Part shown: one piece after another, positions 11,920-21,982 of the stretch
Position numbering within the stretch: the first letter of the stretch is position 1
Layout: each line of letters opens with the position of its first letter
Source of the DNA: Corynespora cassiicola
Lineage: Eukaryota > Ascomycota > Dothideomycetes > Pleosporales > Corynesporascaceae
Length of the DNA: 64,000 nt
Reading direction: 5' to 3'
Assembly: GCA_022059125.1 (NCBI GenBank)
Contig: JAEUWY010000020.1
Span: 186,001 to 250,000, forward strand
Translations under genes and position numbers: made by a program
Notes under the pieces: model-generated
Database searches by the model: none
What the model was told of the DNA's origin: nothing
What the model saw: only the letters and a program-made list of their open reading frames with translations

Positions 11920-12168
11920 AGGGTTGATGTGGTGGGGGGTGGGGTAGAGGAGAGAAAAGCTGGCGTTGTGGAGGGGGTGTATATACCATAGCATATTGAA
12001 TTCTGCCTATCTTGATTGCCTGTTCTGTGGAGGCAAGTGAATGTAATGTTTTGAAAAGAGTGGACGCAGTGTCTTTGTCAGAATGACATGGTTATCTATG
12101 CACAGTCTGACTTCGAGACTACTGAGGCATGGACGCTGGTATATCAAACCCCGTTTTGCGTTGCACAA

Positions 12169-12328
12169 ACCTTGCGGGGATGACGGTTGGAGTGTGCTAG
12201 AGCCTAAGCTTTCTATTACAGGTCTTGTTATGGCGACGGCCGGAGCGTGCTAGAGTCTAAGCTCCCGGGTACAGATCTTGCTATGGTGACGGTGGGGGCG
12301 TAGTAGAGTCTGAGTCCCCCTGGTACAG
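12169..12328. repeat. Three-copy degenerate 53-54 bp tandem repeat
   Basis: Three head-to-tail units at 12169-12221, 12222-12274 and 12275-12328 share the frame CTTG..(A/G)TG(A/C)CG..GG(A/G)G(T/C)GT..TAGAG(C/T)CT(A/G)AG....TACAG. The start of a fourth unit (ACCTTGCCGTG) follows. The units differ mainly by point changes. The repeat sits 250-410 bp past the argJ stop. Confidence 0.85.
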
Positions 12329-13638
12329 ACCTTGCCGTGTGCGGCGTATAGACCGTGCTGTGCGGATTTGGCTAGACTTGTAGTACAAGACGACGTAGGC
12401 AATGAGTTGAGCGGGCGGAACCAGGGGGAAGAGGGATGCTGGGCGCGCTCTGGGCCACTGTGAAGGTGTGATGGCGGTGCACTGTGGGGGTCGGGAGGTG
12501 ATGTGAAGGTGTGATATCGGCTACATGTGGGATAGTTTAGTCGTACAAATCAGAATGATCTACCAGTCATAGCGAAACGATATGCTACAGGGCTGAGTAT
12601 GCGTCAAAGCTTGACCTTCTCGGACGTGCTTGACGATAATGCAGCCCCACTAGTCCATCGATCTTGGAGGTAGATCGAGTGGCAACATCGGCAAAGGAGG
12701 CCCGTAGGACTGGCTCTGGGCTCCACAGGCCGCATAGGTCAACACGGCTCGTGTGTTGGAGATGAGCGGGCGGCAGGAATGGTCGCCTCGCCGTAGTGCA
12801 ACTTGCCATTGAGAATGCTGGAGCACCAATCGGGTCGGGCCTGAGGTGTGGAGCCTTCTTTCTTCCGCTGCATCGGAATTCCACCGTAGTGTTGGGTCCT
12901 TGGGGCATCGTGCGCAAGGGGCGGGAATGGGTACGTGGTTTTGCACGTCATATGCTTGACTCACACCATCAGTATGGAGGTAGATATCTTGACAGTACAA
13001 AAGCCTGGTAAACAGGGGCACTCTGATTCAAGTATACATGGTTCACAGGTACACGCAGGGGGTTTTGCCCGGTTGACAATACTGTTACAAAAATATGCTG
13101 CTATCAGCTTTGAACTTCCAAGAATAATGTCCCGAGACTCATAGCCGGGAACCTGAGCTCTGGTAGAATCTAGAGTAGGTGGAGTCTTGGTCAATCCTCA
13201 AACAATAGTCCTAGCAAACTAGAATTTACCATGTGCCTAGAAGAGAATAGAAGATATGGCTTTTGGCAAAATATAAACAGTATTAGAGGCCATTTCCTGT
13301 CTATTTCTACTACTTCTAGGGGTCTAAGTATATTCAAATATGGGCACCTCGACTAGTTGGATAAAATTTCAAAGCCATAGGGTTGTCTGACTAAAAAAGA
13401 AGCATCAACTGCCTTCGGGTCCCTAAAAGCCTGACGACGCACCTAAACAAACTAGCTCAACGATATGTCCAGTTTTGCCACTCTACCTACGACGAGGGGT
13501 ATGACAAACTTGGTAAATGCGAAATGGTCGTACAGTTTACTTCGCCCAGTACGAACAGTCACTTATCACGACCTCGCAGTACTTGGCAGTTAGTACACAA
13601 AGTGAACCCACTCAAGAGGTGGTAGGAGTAAGCTCAGC

Positions 13639-13727
13639 GGAGTCATTTTTTGAGTGACATAGTTCCATCCCCATGGATATACTCATGGAATCATTAGTCC
13701 ATAGCATGAGCTGTAGTTTATATAAAG
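13639..13727 (+). promoter_or_regulatory. Promoter elements of A1: GGAGTCA and TATATAAAG
   Basis: GGAGTCA lies at 13639-13645, ending 184 bp before the A1 start. A strong TATA box, TATATAAAG, lies at 13719-13727, about 105 bp before the start. The same two element types occur before A2 and the B genes. Confidence 0.5.
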
Positions 13728-13828
13728 ATAACGCCATGTGCTGAGTATATGCTTCTCTATACATTCTCCATTTTCTGAAACGAAAAACTACTTTGCACAC
13801 ATACCACCAAACCAATATCTCCTAAAAA

Positions 13829-14731
13829 ATGGCCAACACAAATCCAAGGCAGCTTCCAAGGCTTGACCCACTTGACACAGATATTGTTCAACCCCAAAAC
13901 GATGAGCGCAGAGCCGGCCAACCCATGAACAGCGTAGATGCTAGACTCCTTAATAGCATTTATGGTATTCTTGATGATGAGGCACTTAGGCGTTACAATA
14001 CAATGGCTGAAGGGGAACGAAATAGTGCACAAAGGCTAGCGCAGGAAGATAGAGCCGAACTCTTCCAGGTCCTCCTGACGAGAGTCAAAAGAACGTTTGA
14101 TAATGATATAAAAATGTTCAACGTCCGCCAAGAACCCCTCTGGAAGCTCCATGTTTACACCTTGCGCGCCTGGGGTGGGAATGACAAGAGACCGGACGAG
14201 GATGTCGAAGAAGAGGCTTCTCAAGTGTTGGAATACCTACACCATCTTCTCGACCACAAGGAACTGACCTTTATCGACAAATCTCAAAACCCACTTGCGG
14301 TCCCCCCCTGGCAAAGTACAATGTCATGGGATGAAAAAATACACTGGGCTCGATTTTTCGTCCGAATGATATCTCTATGGAGACTCCCGGATCGCTTTTT
14401 GAAGCGTAACTTCGATGATCATATGCCACCGGAATCTGACGACGATGATTACGGACAAGCATACTATGAGGCTCGGGATAAGGAAGGAAATGCTACGCCG
14501 ACAAATCTGGAGGACTCGTTGACCAGTTTGAATGTTTCTGCAAAGTATGCAAACGAACCGGGCGACCACGATGAGGTGAAAGAAGAAGAGGAAGAAGAGG
14601 AAGAAGCAGTCAGTCCGATTGAGAAAAGTCTAGTCAATCCGATTGAAGAAGATCCAGTCAGTCCGATTGAAAAAAATCTAGTCAATCCGATTGAAGAAGA
14701 TCCAGTCAGTCCGATTGATGAAAAAAACTGA
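13829..14731 (+). CDS. A1: unknown protein, first copy of the A family
   Basis: A 300-residue protein of no family I recognise, clearly paralogous to A2 at 16857. Shared blocks, in order, are LHVYTLRAW / LHAFTLRAY, a stretch ending KELT / NELT, PPWQSTM / PPWKADM, ARFFVRMISLWRL / LGFFIRMLASWRL, and a tail motif TPTNLEDSLTSLNV / TPKTLEDSTTSLNV. No signal peptide or membrane span is visible. The C-terminus becomes a run of Glu (about residues 250-258), then a Pro-Ile-Glu repeat encoded by a DNA tandem repeat (14609-14720). It is intronless. It converges tail-to-tail with B1 (518 bp between stops). The AT-rich codon use differs from the GC-rich core genes nearby. It is probably an intracellular, mostly helical protein; function unknown. 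Confidence 0.75.
   Translation: MANTNPRQLPRLDPLDTDIVQPQNDERRAGQPMNSVDARLLNSIYGILDDEALRRYNTMAEGERNSAQRLAQEDRAELFQVLLTRVKRTFDNDIKMFNVRQEPLWKLHVYTLRAWGGNDKRPDEDVEEEASQVLEYLHHLLDHKELTFIDKSQNPLAVPPWQSTMSWDEKIHWARFFVRMISLWRLPDRFLKRNFDDHMPPESDDDDYGQAYYEARDKEGNATPTNLEDSLTSLNVSAKYANEPGDHDEVKEEEEEEEEAVSPIEKSLVNPIEEDPVSPIEKNLVNPIEEDPVSPIDEKN
14609..14720 (+). repeat. In-frame 48-bp (2 x 24) tandem repeat in the A1 C-terminus
   Basis: The 24-bp half-units GTCAGTCCGATTGA... and GTCAATCCGATTGA... alternate, giving about two and a third 48-bp units. They encode alternating VSPIEK and VNPIEEDP segments. A2 lacks this repeat, so it expanded after the duplication or was lost from A2. Confidence 0.9.
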
Positions 14732-15249
14732 TTGCATGACTTTCTATCTTATCTTGTGTATTTCTATTGTATGACAGACAGACTATCTCCCCCTCAAGTT
14801 TCACCCGTCTTTGAGTGATTAAAGCAACTAAACTGTATGATATGATTGATTAGCAAAAGACCAGACCGGCCTGCGATATATATATCATACTTGTCTAACT
14901 CTTACCAGATGACTCCAAAACTAGCTACATCAAGGCAGGGAGCCAAAATCCGCATAGGAAGTGGCAGAAAAGAAGTTTTTATAAAGATAATTGCTTTGAA
15001 GAACACACTTTAGCCTTGTTTAAACTACAGAATATCAGGATAAAGTAAACATAAACCTTTCATCTCCTTAAGAATGGAAGAGAAAAGCGCGGAAAATGGG
15101 GTCAGGCTTACTAGGTCCAACGTCCTCACCAAGGTAATATATTTCAAGGCTCTAGGACCAAGCTGAAAACTGAATACAAAACAAAAACGACTGGCTATAT
15201 GAACGGAACCTCTAGAATAAAATCAGGTAGCGGATTTCCAACTCTCTTC
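14732..15249. other. Tail-to-tail spacer between A1 and B1
   Basis: AT-rich sequence shared by the two 3' ends. No gene, RNA or repeat is apparent. Confidence 0.6.
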
Positions 15250-15801
15250 TCAATCTTCTGTTCCTAGATCCATGTACAGGCTACTCTGGCCTTTTTCAAA
15301 ACCTTCGGTATTTGTGATGAACAAAAGCAAAGGGTCTGTAATCCGGCTCCAATTTCGATTGATTTGAGATTTGCGTAATTCCAAAATTTCTCCTTCTAGT
15401 ATCTTCTCTAGCTTTGCCTCCAACTTTTCGAGGTTTTTTGACTCCCACCAAGTGACAACCAACACATATAGTTGTAAGCTTCTCTGTGCATCCTTTATAT
15501 CATTGGACTTTTTGTCACTAGAAAAGATGAGATCTCCTTTTTTTCTCCAAGAGTCGGCAAGAGCGGCGCTAAGCTCTCTGTTGTCAATGAGACTCGTAAT
15601 GTCAGAGACGAGCTTTTCCAAAAGCTGGGACCCTTCTTCGCAAAGCTGTTTGTAGGATTCTCCTTCGGCATGTAAAAGTTTCTCTAAACCGATGAAGGCT
15701 TCGAAAGCTACTTCTATGAAGCCCGGAACATGTGTAGTGGACCCAGAAAGATCTTTAGATTGTGAATCTGATGGATCAGAGGAGGAGGTATGATGAGACA
15801 T
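15250..15801 (-). CDS. B1: unknown helical protein, first copy of the B family
   Basis: A 183-residue intronless protein that I do not recognise. It is paralogous to B2 (18397-18969) and more distantly to B3 (19870-20481). Common features are a disordered Ser-rich N-terminus, a long helical middle, the motif ALADSWRKKGDLIF (B2: TLTASWTDKISLVL; B3: ALRKNWDEKSHTVW), a hydrophobic helix, and an end motif FITNTEGFEKGQ (B2: FITDHDGFDRAQ). No signal peptide or clear membrane anchor is visible. It converges with A1. Its promoter carries TATATATGG on the minus strand (15956-15964) and TGACTCA beginning 186 bp from the start (15987), the same layout as B2. Function unknown. Confidence 0.73.
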   Translation of the reverse strand: MSHHTSSSDPSDSQSKDLSGSTTHVPGFIEVAFEAFIGLEKLLHAEGESYKQLCEEGSQLLEKLVSDITSLIDNRELSAALADSWRKKGDLIFSSDKKSNDIKDAQRSLQLYVLVVTWWESKNLEKLEAKLEKILEGEILELRKSQINRNWSRITDPLLLFITNTEGFEKGQSSLYMDLGTED

Positions 15802-16856
15802 GGTCGAGAGACCGTCGATATCTTAGGGCGAGCTCGAGAGCTTCAGGTAGCCCCAAATGACAGATTCAAAAATGAGCCAGGAGAGTTTGTAGAGTATTAA
15901 ACGGTGGGAAAAGTAGTGGGAGTTGATGAACTGCACATCCCTTCCGTTCCATGGGCCATATATACTGTTTTCGGGCCCAGATAGTATGACTCACACAAGT
16001 GGCACCCAGTCCGCTCCTACATCCTCAACCACATGTGTCTTCTATTTATGGTCTATGGCAACTTTTTGTACAATCAGGCGAGGCAAAAAGCCTGCTGTGC
16101 CTCTTTTCATGAAGTAGTCGTCTCTTTAGAGGTAAATTTGTGTTTTAACCAACTTGATACAAGTGACACAAGACCTATGACTCGCCTTAATTCGTAGAGT
16201 CATGATGAATTACTATGTGGAAAGCGACCAAGCACGGAAGGATTATAGCCAACGTGGCGGTAGGGGCGGGAACAAAAGGTTCGTGGAACAGCTGTGCCTC
16301 GAGGATGCTGAGCTATAACTGATCCTTCTTTGATTGAGCTGTTCCAACAAAGCTGTGCTTTATTATCTTCACATTGACCTAGATGGTGAAAGTTCGAAAT
16401 CAGAAGACCCTCAGACTAACATAAAAGCTTCAGGTTGCCCTCGAACATCTCTGTGTCAGACATTGCACCCAGATGTACCATTTCAGAATCGTTATGTTTT
16501 TACCACTCCTCATACAGTCGAGGGTACGAAGGGGGTTGCAAATAAGCCGTACTACTGCCGTTATGTCCAAAGTCCAAAGTCACTCTTTAAGCCTTATATG
16601 ATTTGGCAACCCGAAAAAAAGAGAGGTGATTTACTTTGAAATTGCAAGCGTCTGTCCGACAGACTCATTGCATACGTGACACACGCTTGTCTCCGTGTGG
16701 GAGTCCAAAGGGGTGCCAGTCATGGGGATGAGTCAATGATAGGCATAAAAGGACGCTTTCTCAAGCGCGCTGTATCTAACCTCTTACATTATATCCAATA
16801 TTATCTTCTAAAATAAACAAGTGCCCTTAAACACACAACCAGCCAAGTTATCCACG
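15802..16856. promoter_or_regulatory. Divergent intergenic region between B1 and A2 with shared elements
   Basis: It holds the promoters of B1 (minus) and A2 (plus). Elements are TATA on the minus strand at 15956-15964, TGACTCA at 15987-15993, TGAGTCA at 16729-16735, and a TATA-like ATAAAAG at 16745-16751. A 48-bp segment at 16260-16307 matches 19263-19312 upstream of B2 at 42 of 48 aligned bases, with two single-base gaps. A 101-codon plus frame at 16334-16639 has no motif and is not called. Confidence 0.6.
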
Positions 16857-17681
16857 ATGGCCGACCCAGATTCACGAAAAAACAGAAATGTGGATGGACT
16901 TCCAGAACCCGACCCGATAGCTCTGGGCATGTTGTATGACCAACTTAACCGGTCATTTCTGACCGGTTTGGACCTTGACATCCGCGAAAAAATTTTGGAC
17001 GAGCAAAAAAAAGCCTATCGAAAAGAACAAAACATAAGGGAGAATGACTACCAAAGGATGCTCGAGGCCGAAAGAGATCTCGCGATAAGAAAGGGGGAAC
17101 AAAGTCGTGCAGATCTTCTCCAACAGCTAATAAAAAAGGCACAAGCAAAAGAAAAAGAAGATGGTGAAAAGTACCGGGTTCGAGAAAGGGCTATTCTGGA
17201 ACTCCATGCTTTCACTTTACGCGCATACCGCACAAGAAACGACAAGGCTGACGACGAAGTCAAAGATGGCGCCATGGAAGCAATGGATCAAGTTGGCGAG
17301 CTTATGGATCCCGTATTGCACCGAAACGAGCTGACCATGCTCAAAAACCCAAACAAAATCCCTCCCTGGAAAGCAGACATGGGGGAGAGTGGGAAATTAT
17401 TTTGGCTGGGATTTTTCATTAGAATGTTAGCCTCATGGAGATTGTCGTCTTGCACGATGGATGAAAACGTCTATCTCAGTGAACCACTGGAAGAAGAAGA
17501 GCTGGAGGACTTCCGTAAAATGTTCAAGGAGGCCGAAGAACAAGAAGCAAACCGTACGCCGAAGACTCTAGAAGATTCGACCACTAGCTTGAATGTCAAA
17601 GTAAAGCATGAAAACGAACCAGAAGAACTAAAGATAGATTGTGAAGCAGACAGCTCCGACGACCCCCCCACATACTTATGA
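16857..17681 (+). CDS. A2: unknown protein, second copy of the A family
   Basis: A 274-residue intronless protein, paralogous to A1. I chose the Met at 16857 (MADPDSRKNRN) because the open frame upstream (from 16821) is short and follows the expected leader. Residues about 50-120 are highly charged (Lys/Glu/Arg) and probably form a coiled coil, longer than in A1. The conserved core is LHAFTLRAY, then NELTMLKNPNKIPPWKADM, then FWLGFFIRMLASWRL, followed by the tail motif TPKTLEDSTTSLNV and an acidic end. It converges with B2 (715 bp between stops), repeating the A1/B1 arrangement. No known domain; function unknown. Confidence 0.75.
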   Translation: MADPDSRKNRNVDGLPEPDPIALGMLYDQLNRSFLTGLDLDIREKILDEQKKAYRKEQNIRENDYQRMLEAERDLAIRKGEQSRADLLQQLIKKAQAKEKEDGEKYRVRERAILELHAFTLRAYRTRNDKADDEVKDGAMEAMDQVGELMDPVLHRNELTMLKNPNKIPPWKADMGESGKLFWLGFFIRMLASWRLSSCTMDENVYLSEPLEEEELEDFRKMFKEAEEQEANRTPKTLEDSTTSLNVKVKHENEPEELKIDCEADSSDDPPTYL

Positions 17682-18396
17682 TGGCAATTTTACGGTTATC
17701 TTGCTTATTCTATATTTTTTTTCGTCAGTTGCAAGGCAGACTTTCCTTTACATCCAGCCTCCTATTCTTCGGTTGACAGACAGGCTCTGCTAATTCCTGG
17801 GTACTTTTCCTTAACTAAAGGATGGAATGTTTTTCTTATTTCTTTGTTTGAATATGGATAAGTAATGTTTAATCTGATGAAACTATGTCTTGAGAAGAAT
17901 CTGCTCACTGGCTTATTGATCATGTTATTATTCCACTTCCTTGTTCTCTTCAAGACACTTGAAGCAAATAGAATATGTGCGATGACTGGTCCATTATCTC
18001 AATATTTGGAGAAAACTGCAAAATACTATGCTGTGGCCGTAGTAGTTGTGACTCCATTGTCAATTATCTTATAAACTACGACCCTTGAGTGGGCAGTACA
18101 GGAAAATATTGATCTTATAAGCAACCTCAAGGGCGTAAGAGCACGTCGTAAATGAAGAGCCATTATGTCTACATGAGCATTACCATGCAAATTGAACCTG
18201 TATCAGAGGAAAGTAGGAACATAGTACCTTACAAGAATTTAATCAATTCGGTATAGCATAGGGGAGCATAGCACTGGAAATCAGGGCTGAGCGAGCCCAA
18301 GTGGCTAGATAAGGTGATATAATCCATCTGAGGTTTGAGGGCCAGCCTCTGAGCCCGAATGGAAAACACAAACAATTAGATACATAAGAAGGTGCC
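17682..18396. other. Tail-to-tail spacer between A2 and B2
   Basis: AT-rich spacer with 3' ends only. A short plus frame at 17865-18074 has hydrophobic runs but no start context or motif and is not called. Confidence 0.55.
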
Positions 18397-18969
18397 CTAA
18401 TAATTGTTAAGCATAGAAGATACAGGAATTCTGAGTCTTTGATATCCTAGAATCTCGCGCAACTGGCGTTGAGCACGGTCAAACCCATCATGGTCTGTGA
18501 TGAACCCCACCAGACAGTCCCTAATTCTGTTCCACAGATAAATTAAATGTAATTGAAGTGGTTGCGGGAGCTTCTTCTCTATTCTGTCTACAATGTCGGA
18601 CCCTATGATGGCAAGTATCACCTCCAGGAAGAGGAGGCTCGCCTGTACTCCCTGCTTGTCCTCTGGGGTGCATTTTCCCCCCTGCGGTAGAACAAGAGAT
18701 ATTTTATCTGTCCAAGAAGCTGTAAGTGTTTCTTTGATTTTCGGATCGATAAAAAGGGTTCCAAGCATAGCGACGAGCTGCTGCCAATGCAGACGCGCAC
18801 TGACTTCACGCGACCGATCGCTGCCCCCCTCTGGATCATTCGATAATTGCTCCACAAGATTTGTGATTTCCAAGATGAGGTTGGGAAGCAAGATAGGCTG
18901 GGTGAAGCTGGCATGAAACCCAGGAAGTGCCTCGGAAGGCCCAGACGTGGAGGGATTAGGTTGAGTCAT
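18397..18969 (-). CDS. B2: unknown helical protein, second copy of the B family
   Basis: A 190-residue intronless protein. It shares with B1 the TASWTDKISLVL block, a following hydrophobic helix (LLFLEVILAIIGSDIVDRIE) and the end motif FITDHDGFDRAQ. The N-terminus is Pro/Ser-rich. Its upstream region repeats the B1 promoter: the AAGTTGATGA segment (19087-19096), a minus-strand TATAAAAAG (19124-19132), and TGACGCA starting exactly 186 bp from the start codon (19155). It is tail-to-tail with A2. No known family; function unknown. Confidence 0.72.
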   Translation of the reverse strand: MTQPNPSTSGPSEALPGFHASFTQPILLPNLILEITNLVEQLSNDPEGGSDRSREVSARLHWQQLVAMLGTLFIDPKIKETLTASWTDKISLVLPQGGKCTPEDKQGVQASLLFLEVILAIIGSDIVDRIEKKLPQPLQLHLIYLWNRIRDCLVGFITDHDGFDRAQRQLREILGYQRLRIPVSSMLNNY

Positions 18970-19869
18970 GATCGATGGATTGGCAGCAATTTAAGAGGAG
19001 CCGGCGGTCTGGGAGGAGGTATCCCGGTAACGAATATGGGTACTTATTTAGATTGAAAAGAATGTTCAATGAATAATGGAACAATGGAAGTTGATGAGCA
19101 GAGCCCTATTTTCACCATTGGGGCTTTTTATACTTGGGATTCGATTACAAGTCATGACGCATACAGACGGCACATTATACATGACTGTCCACGGGTTGCA
19201 GAGTCATACGAAGATGCAGCGCGGCAAAGGGTGGAGCACAGAGCTCCTCGTCCAATCTGGTCGTAGGCGCGGGAACCAGAAAGGTTCGTGTAACCGCTGT
19301 GCCACAAGGACGTCGGGGAAGGACCAGGCCGTTATTGATCGGGCCGATTTAAAATTGATCCCCAAAGAGATCCATTGAAGGGCGTGCGCTCTTCGAAGTG
19401 GCCACTGCATTGACTGTGGCTGTTACCTCGACATTTCTGGACTTATGCTCGGGTTGGACCACGTGTCTAGTAGCAACCCAATGAATTCACTCTTTGAAGA
19501 TTCAACAATGGCAAAATCAGAAAGGAGATGATGAGTCTTAGAAAAAGACACACTTATAGATTGAGCGTGGACTTGGGTCAATGCAACGCCCCGTCATAGC
19601 CAACGCTTATTCTAGAACAGGTAACAGAGTCACTTCTGTGGAAGGAACGTAGATTTAATTTAGTTGGACTGATATTTCCGTGAGGAAGTGATTGAAAAGC
19701 CCCTGTAGTGGATGACAAAGACAAAAAAAAGGGAAGTCCAAAGAGCAAACCTATCTGAAATACAAGATGTGTGGCCAATACACGGCTGATGATTTGAAAA
19801 GAGTGAGCCATCAGGAAATAGGGCCTAGGAAGCATTAGGAAGTAAAGAAACCCTGCCCTCGCCTTCAAC
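18970..19869. promoter_or_regulatory. B2 upstream region with the duplicated element, and B2-B3 spacer
   Basis: The first part is the B2 promoter (TATA at 19124-19132, TGACGCA at 19155-19161). The conserved 50-bp element lies at 19263-19312, matching 16260-16307. After the first module this position is followed by an A gene, but here no A gene is found before B3. The short frames at 19076-19378 and 19578-19868 have no similarity to A. Confidence 0.55.
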
Positions 19870-20481
19870 CTAAATTAAGATCCAATTCTTGAAGATGTCA
19901 CGAGGAACCCCCTTTCCTGCCGTACAGAGGACTAGCTCCTTCCTTATATCCTTGGCATCATTCACGATCGAATCCTTGGCATTCTTAAAGCACTCTATGT
20001 CGTCCAACCCATCCTCCAGGGTTTTCATGTCCGTGAACAGGACAAGGATAAAGATCAGATATTCTTTGAGAGGTGTAAGATTGACTTGCCAGTTTTCATT
20101 CTTATACAGTTTATTTGAATGCCATTTCCACACAGTGTGACTCTTCTCGTCCCAGTTTTTTCTAAGAGCATCAGCCTTTTCAGAGGAAAAGCAGGTTTCT
20201 CCAAGATGTTGGAGGAAATCTTCCCATTTCGGGTGGATATAAGAGGTCAATGCCTCCATTTCTGCCACCGATTTTCCATTTTCGAAGATTTCCTTCCAGT
20301 ACGCTTCCATGAGAATCGCATGACGCAACATCTCCAAGGATTTTACGTGAAGGGGATAACTATCTCCAAACTCGAGCAACTTTTTGATATCCTTATATCT
20401 GGGAAGGTCCAAGGAGATAGACGGTACGGATTCTGACGAAGATACTTCTGGTGGTGATGAGGATTCCATTGATGTATCCAT
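19870..20481 (-). CDS. B3: unknown protein, divergent third B-family member
   Basis: A 203-residue intronless protein, rich in Lys, Glu and Trp. Similarity to B1/B2 is weak but collinear: a Ser-rich N-terminus, helical segments, LRKNWDEKSHTVW in the place of the SW..K motif, and then a hydrophobic helix (YLIFILVLFTDMKTLEDGLD). It lacks the FIT..GF end motif and ends in a Lys/Asp-rich tail. Its promoter has TATAAAT on the minus strand (20645-20651), and TGACTCT begins 186 bp from the start (20667), the same distance as in B1 and B2. No A partner is visible. Confidence 0.62.
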   Translation of the reverse strand: MDTSMESSSPPEVSSSESVPSISLDLPRYKDIKKLLEFGDSYPLHVKSLEMLRHAILMEAYWKEIFENGKSVAEMEALTSYIHPKWEDFLQHLGETCFSSEKADALRKNWDEKSHTVWKWHSNKLYKNENWQVNLTPLKEYLIFILVLFTDMKTLEDGLDDIECFKNAKDSIVNDAKDIRKELVLCTAGKGVPRDIFKNWILI

Positions 20482-21982
20482 TGGTGATGGGTCGATTTTG
20501 ATATTCTGCTGGTATTGTAGGTTTTCTCCAGTAGAAAGAGATGTAGAAGTGAGGCTCTCTGGGGCTCAATGGAAGATTATATATGGTTGAGTTTAGCTTC
20601 CCGGCGCTTTGGTTGTAAGGTATCTTGCCAGAATGACCGAGTCAATTTATAGTTGGCGCTGAACCCTGACTCTTTCATAACCTGAGAAGTTGGATATAGC
20701 TAAATATACTCGGACAACAATGAGAACATAGCGTAATGGCGTCCTTGATCTGTATGTCCTAGTCACACACCCTGGAATAAGCTTCGGTTCGCTGATAAAA
20801 GTGTGGAGGCATGGGCGAGCTATGGTCTCCCGACTTTGGGAAGGTGTAAATTGATCATAGCTTCTTTGTAGCCAAAGAGGTGGCATAAGCCATGTAAGAT
20901 TAGATTGTCAATGTCATTTTCATAATCAGAGCCTCCCAAATTAGTACTTGTCCAAGGTATCAAATGTTAGAGGTTAGGAATTAAGGTATTAGTAGAAATA
21001 ATTGTGTCAGATATTTTGAGAGAGAACAACTGATAATGCCCCTTGATAAATTATTCTACACTAACCTGTTAACAAGAAGAAATGCGGGAGAAGAAAAACT
21101 TCTCAGTGCATCTGCAGAACTAAAAAAACGGCATCTGAATGGCAATTGGCATGTCTTGATATTTTTACACCACTTGCCCATCGTGAACCAGCATCAAGTG
21201 GGCACAGTATGCTTTTAGGCTCTGAAAGATAGCCTTCCGCAAATGTTTCAACGTCGACAAATCACAACCTCGAACACTGGCTAATCAAAGCCAGTCTTTC
21301 TTGGTGGTCTGTCTCAGTTTATTGCCGAAAAGGGAAGCGGTCTTTGCGCTGCGCCCTCGTGCGGAACCTTGTCTTAGCTCCCGCGCCAGAGCTTAGCCGT
21401 AGCCCCCTCCCTGACCCTGGCCCATGCTGCATCCTCATCTGCACCATCGAATTCGCCCATCCAGACCTTCCGGAACAGCCTAGATCCTCCAATCGTGAGA
21501 TTACGCTACAAAAAGGAACGGCACAGCGACCTGGATGTGCGGTTTCATTGCCGCTCCGTTGTGACTGCGCGAGTGCCGCCCCTCATTTACCATGTAGCCA
21601 CGCCGCGGAATCTTGATCAAGATGCACTGCGCATGCGCGCCATCAATTGGTAACCTACCTTGATTGCTACTTCTTATTGAATTTACGGCATGTTCTTCGT
21701 GAACTTTCCCCAAATGCGCCTCTCGTTGTCATATCATTTTCGAACGATCGGTGTCATACTGCCCATCCAAGTGGCAATCACCGTGTAACCGAGCAGAAGT
21801 GCGGGCCCAATCCCAATCGCCGGATCTATATCAGTCGACTGATGAGAGCGATGCACTAGCAGGCTCAGGGCCTGTAGGCGACGCTGCTCGCATCTGTTGA
21901 CGCGCCTACCATATATACCGCTCCAGCGCCAGATGTCGCTCATCCCATCTGTGTTCCTCTGCTTACCGGGTCCGCCTTGACG
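20482..21982. other. Spacer between the A/B block and the permease gene
   Basis: About 1.5 kb. The first half is the AT-rich B3 upstream region. From about 21240 composition returns to the GC-richer genomic norm and the permease promoter follows. A 60-codon plus frame at 21036-21218 has no recognisable motif. No repeat or RNA gene is seen. Confidence 0.5.

Larger units (their letters stand above)
11920..13828. other. Intergenic region with tandem repeat, start of AT-rich accessory block
   Basis: No gene is supported. It contains the argJ 3' region and a 53-bp tandem repeat (12169-12328). Composition shifts towards AT after about 13180, leading into the A/B gene block. Overlapping short frames at 12585-13194 on both strands show no motif. 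Confidence 0.5.

Noticed and set aside
10501..11994. Two long minus-strand frames opposite argJ
   Set aside because: They are shadows of the GC-rich argJ coding sequence; Val/Asp/Gly-rich with no motif.
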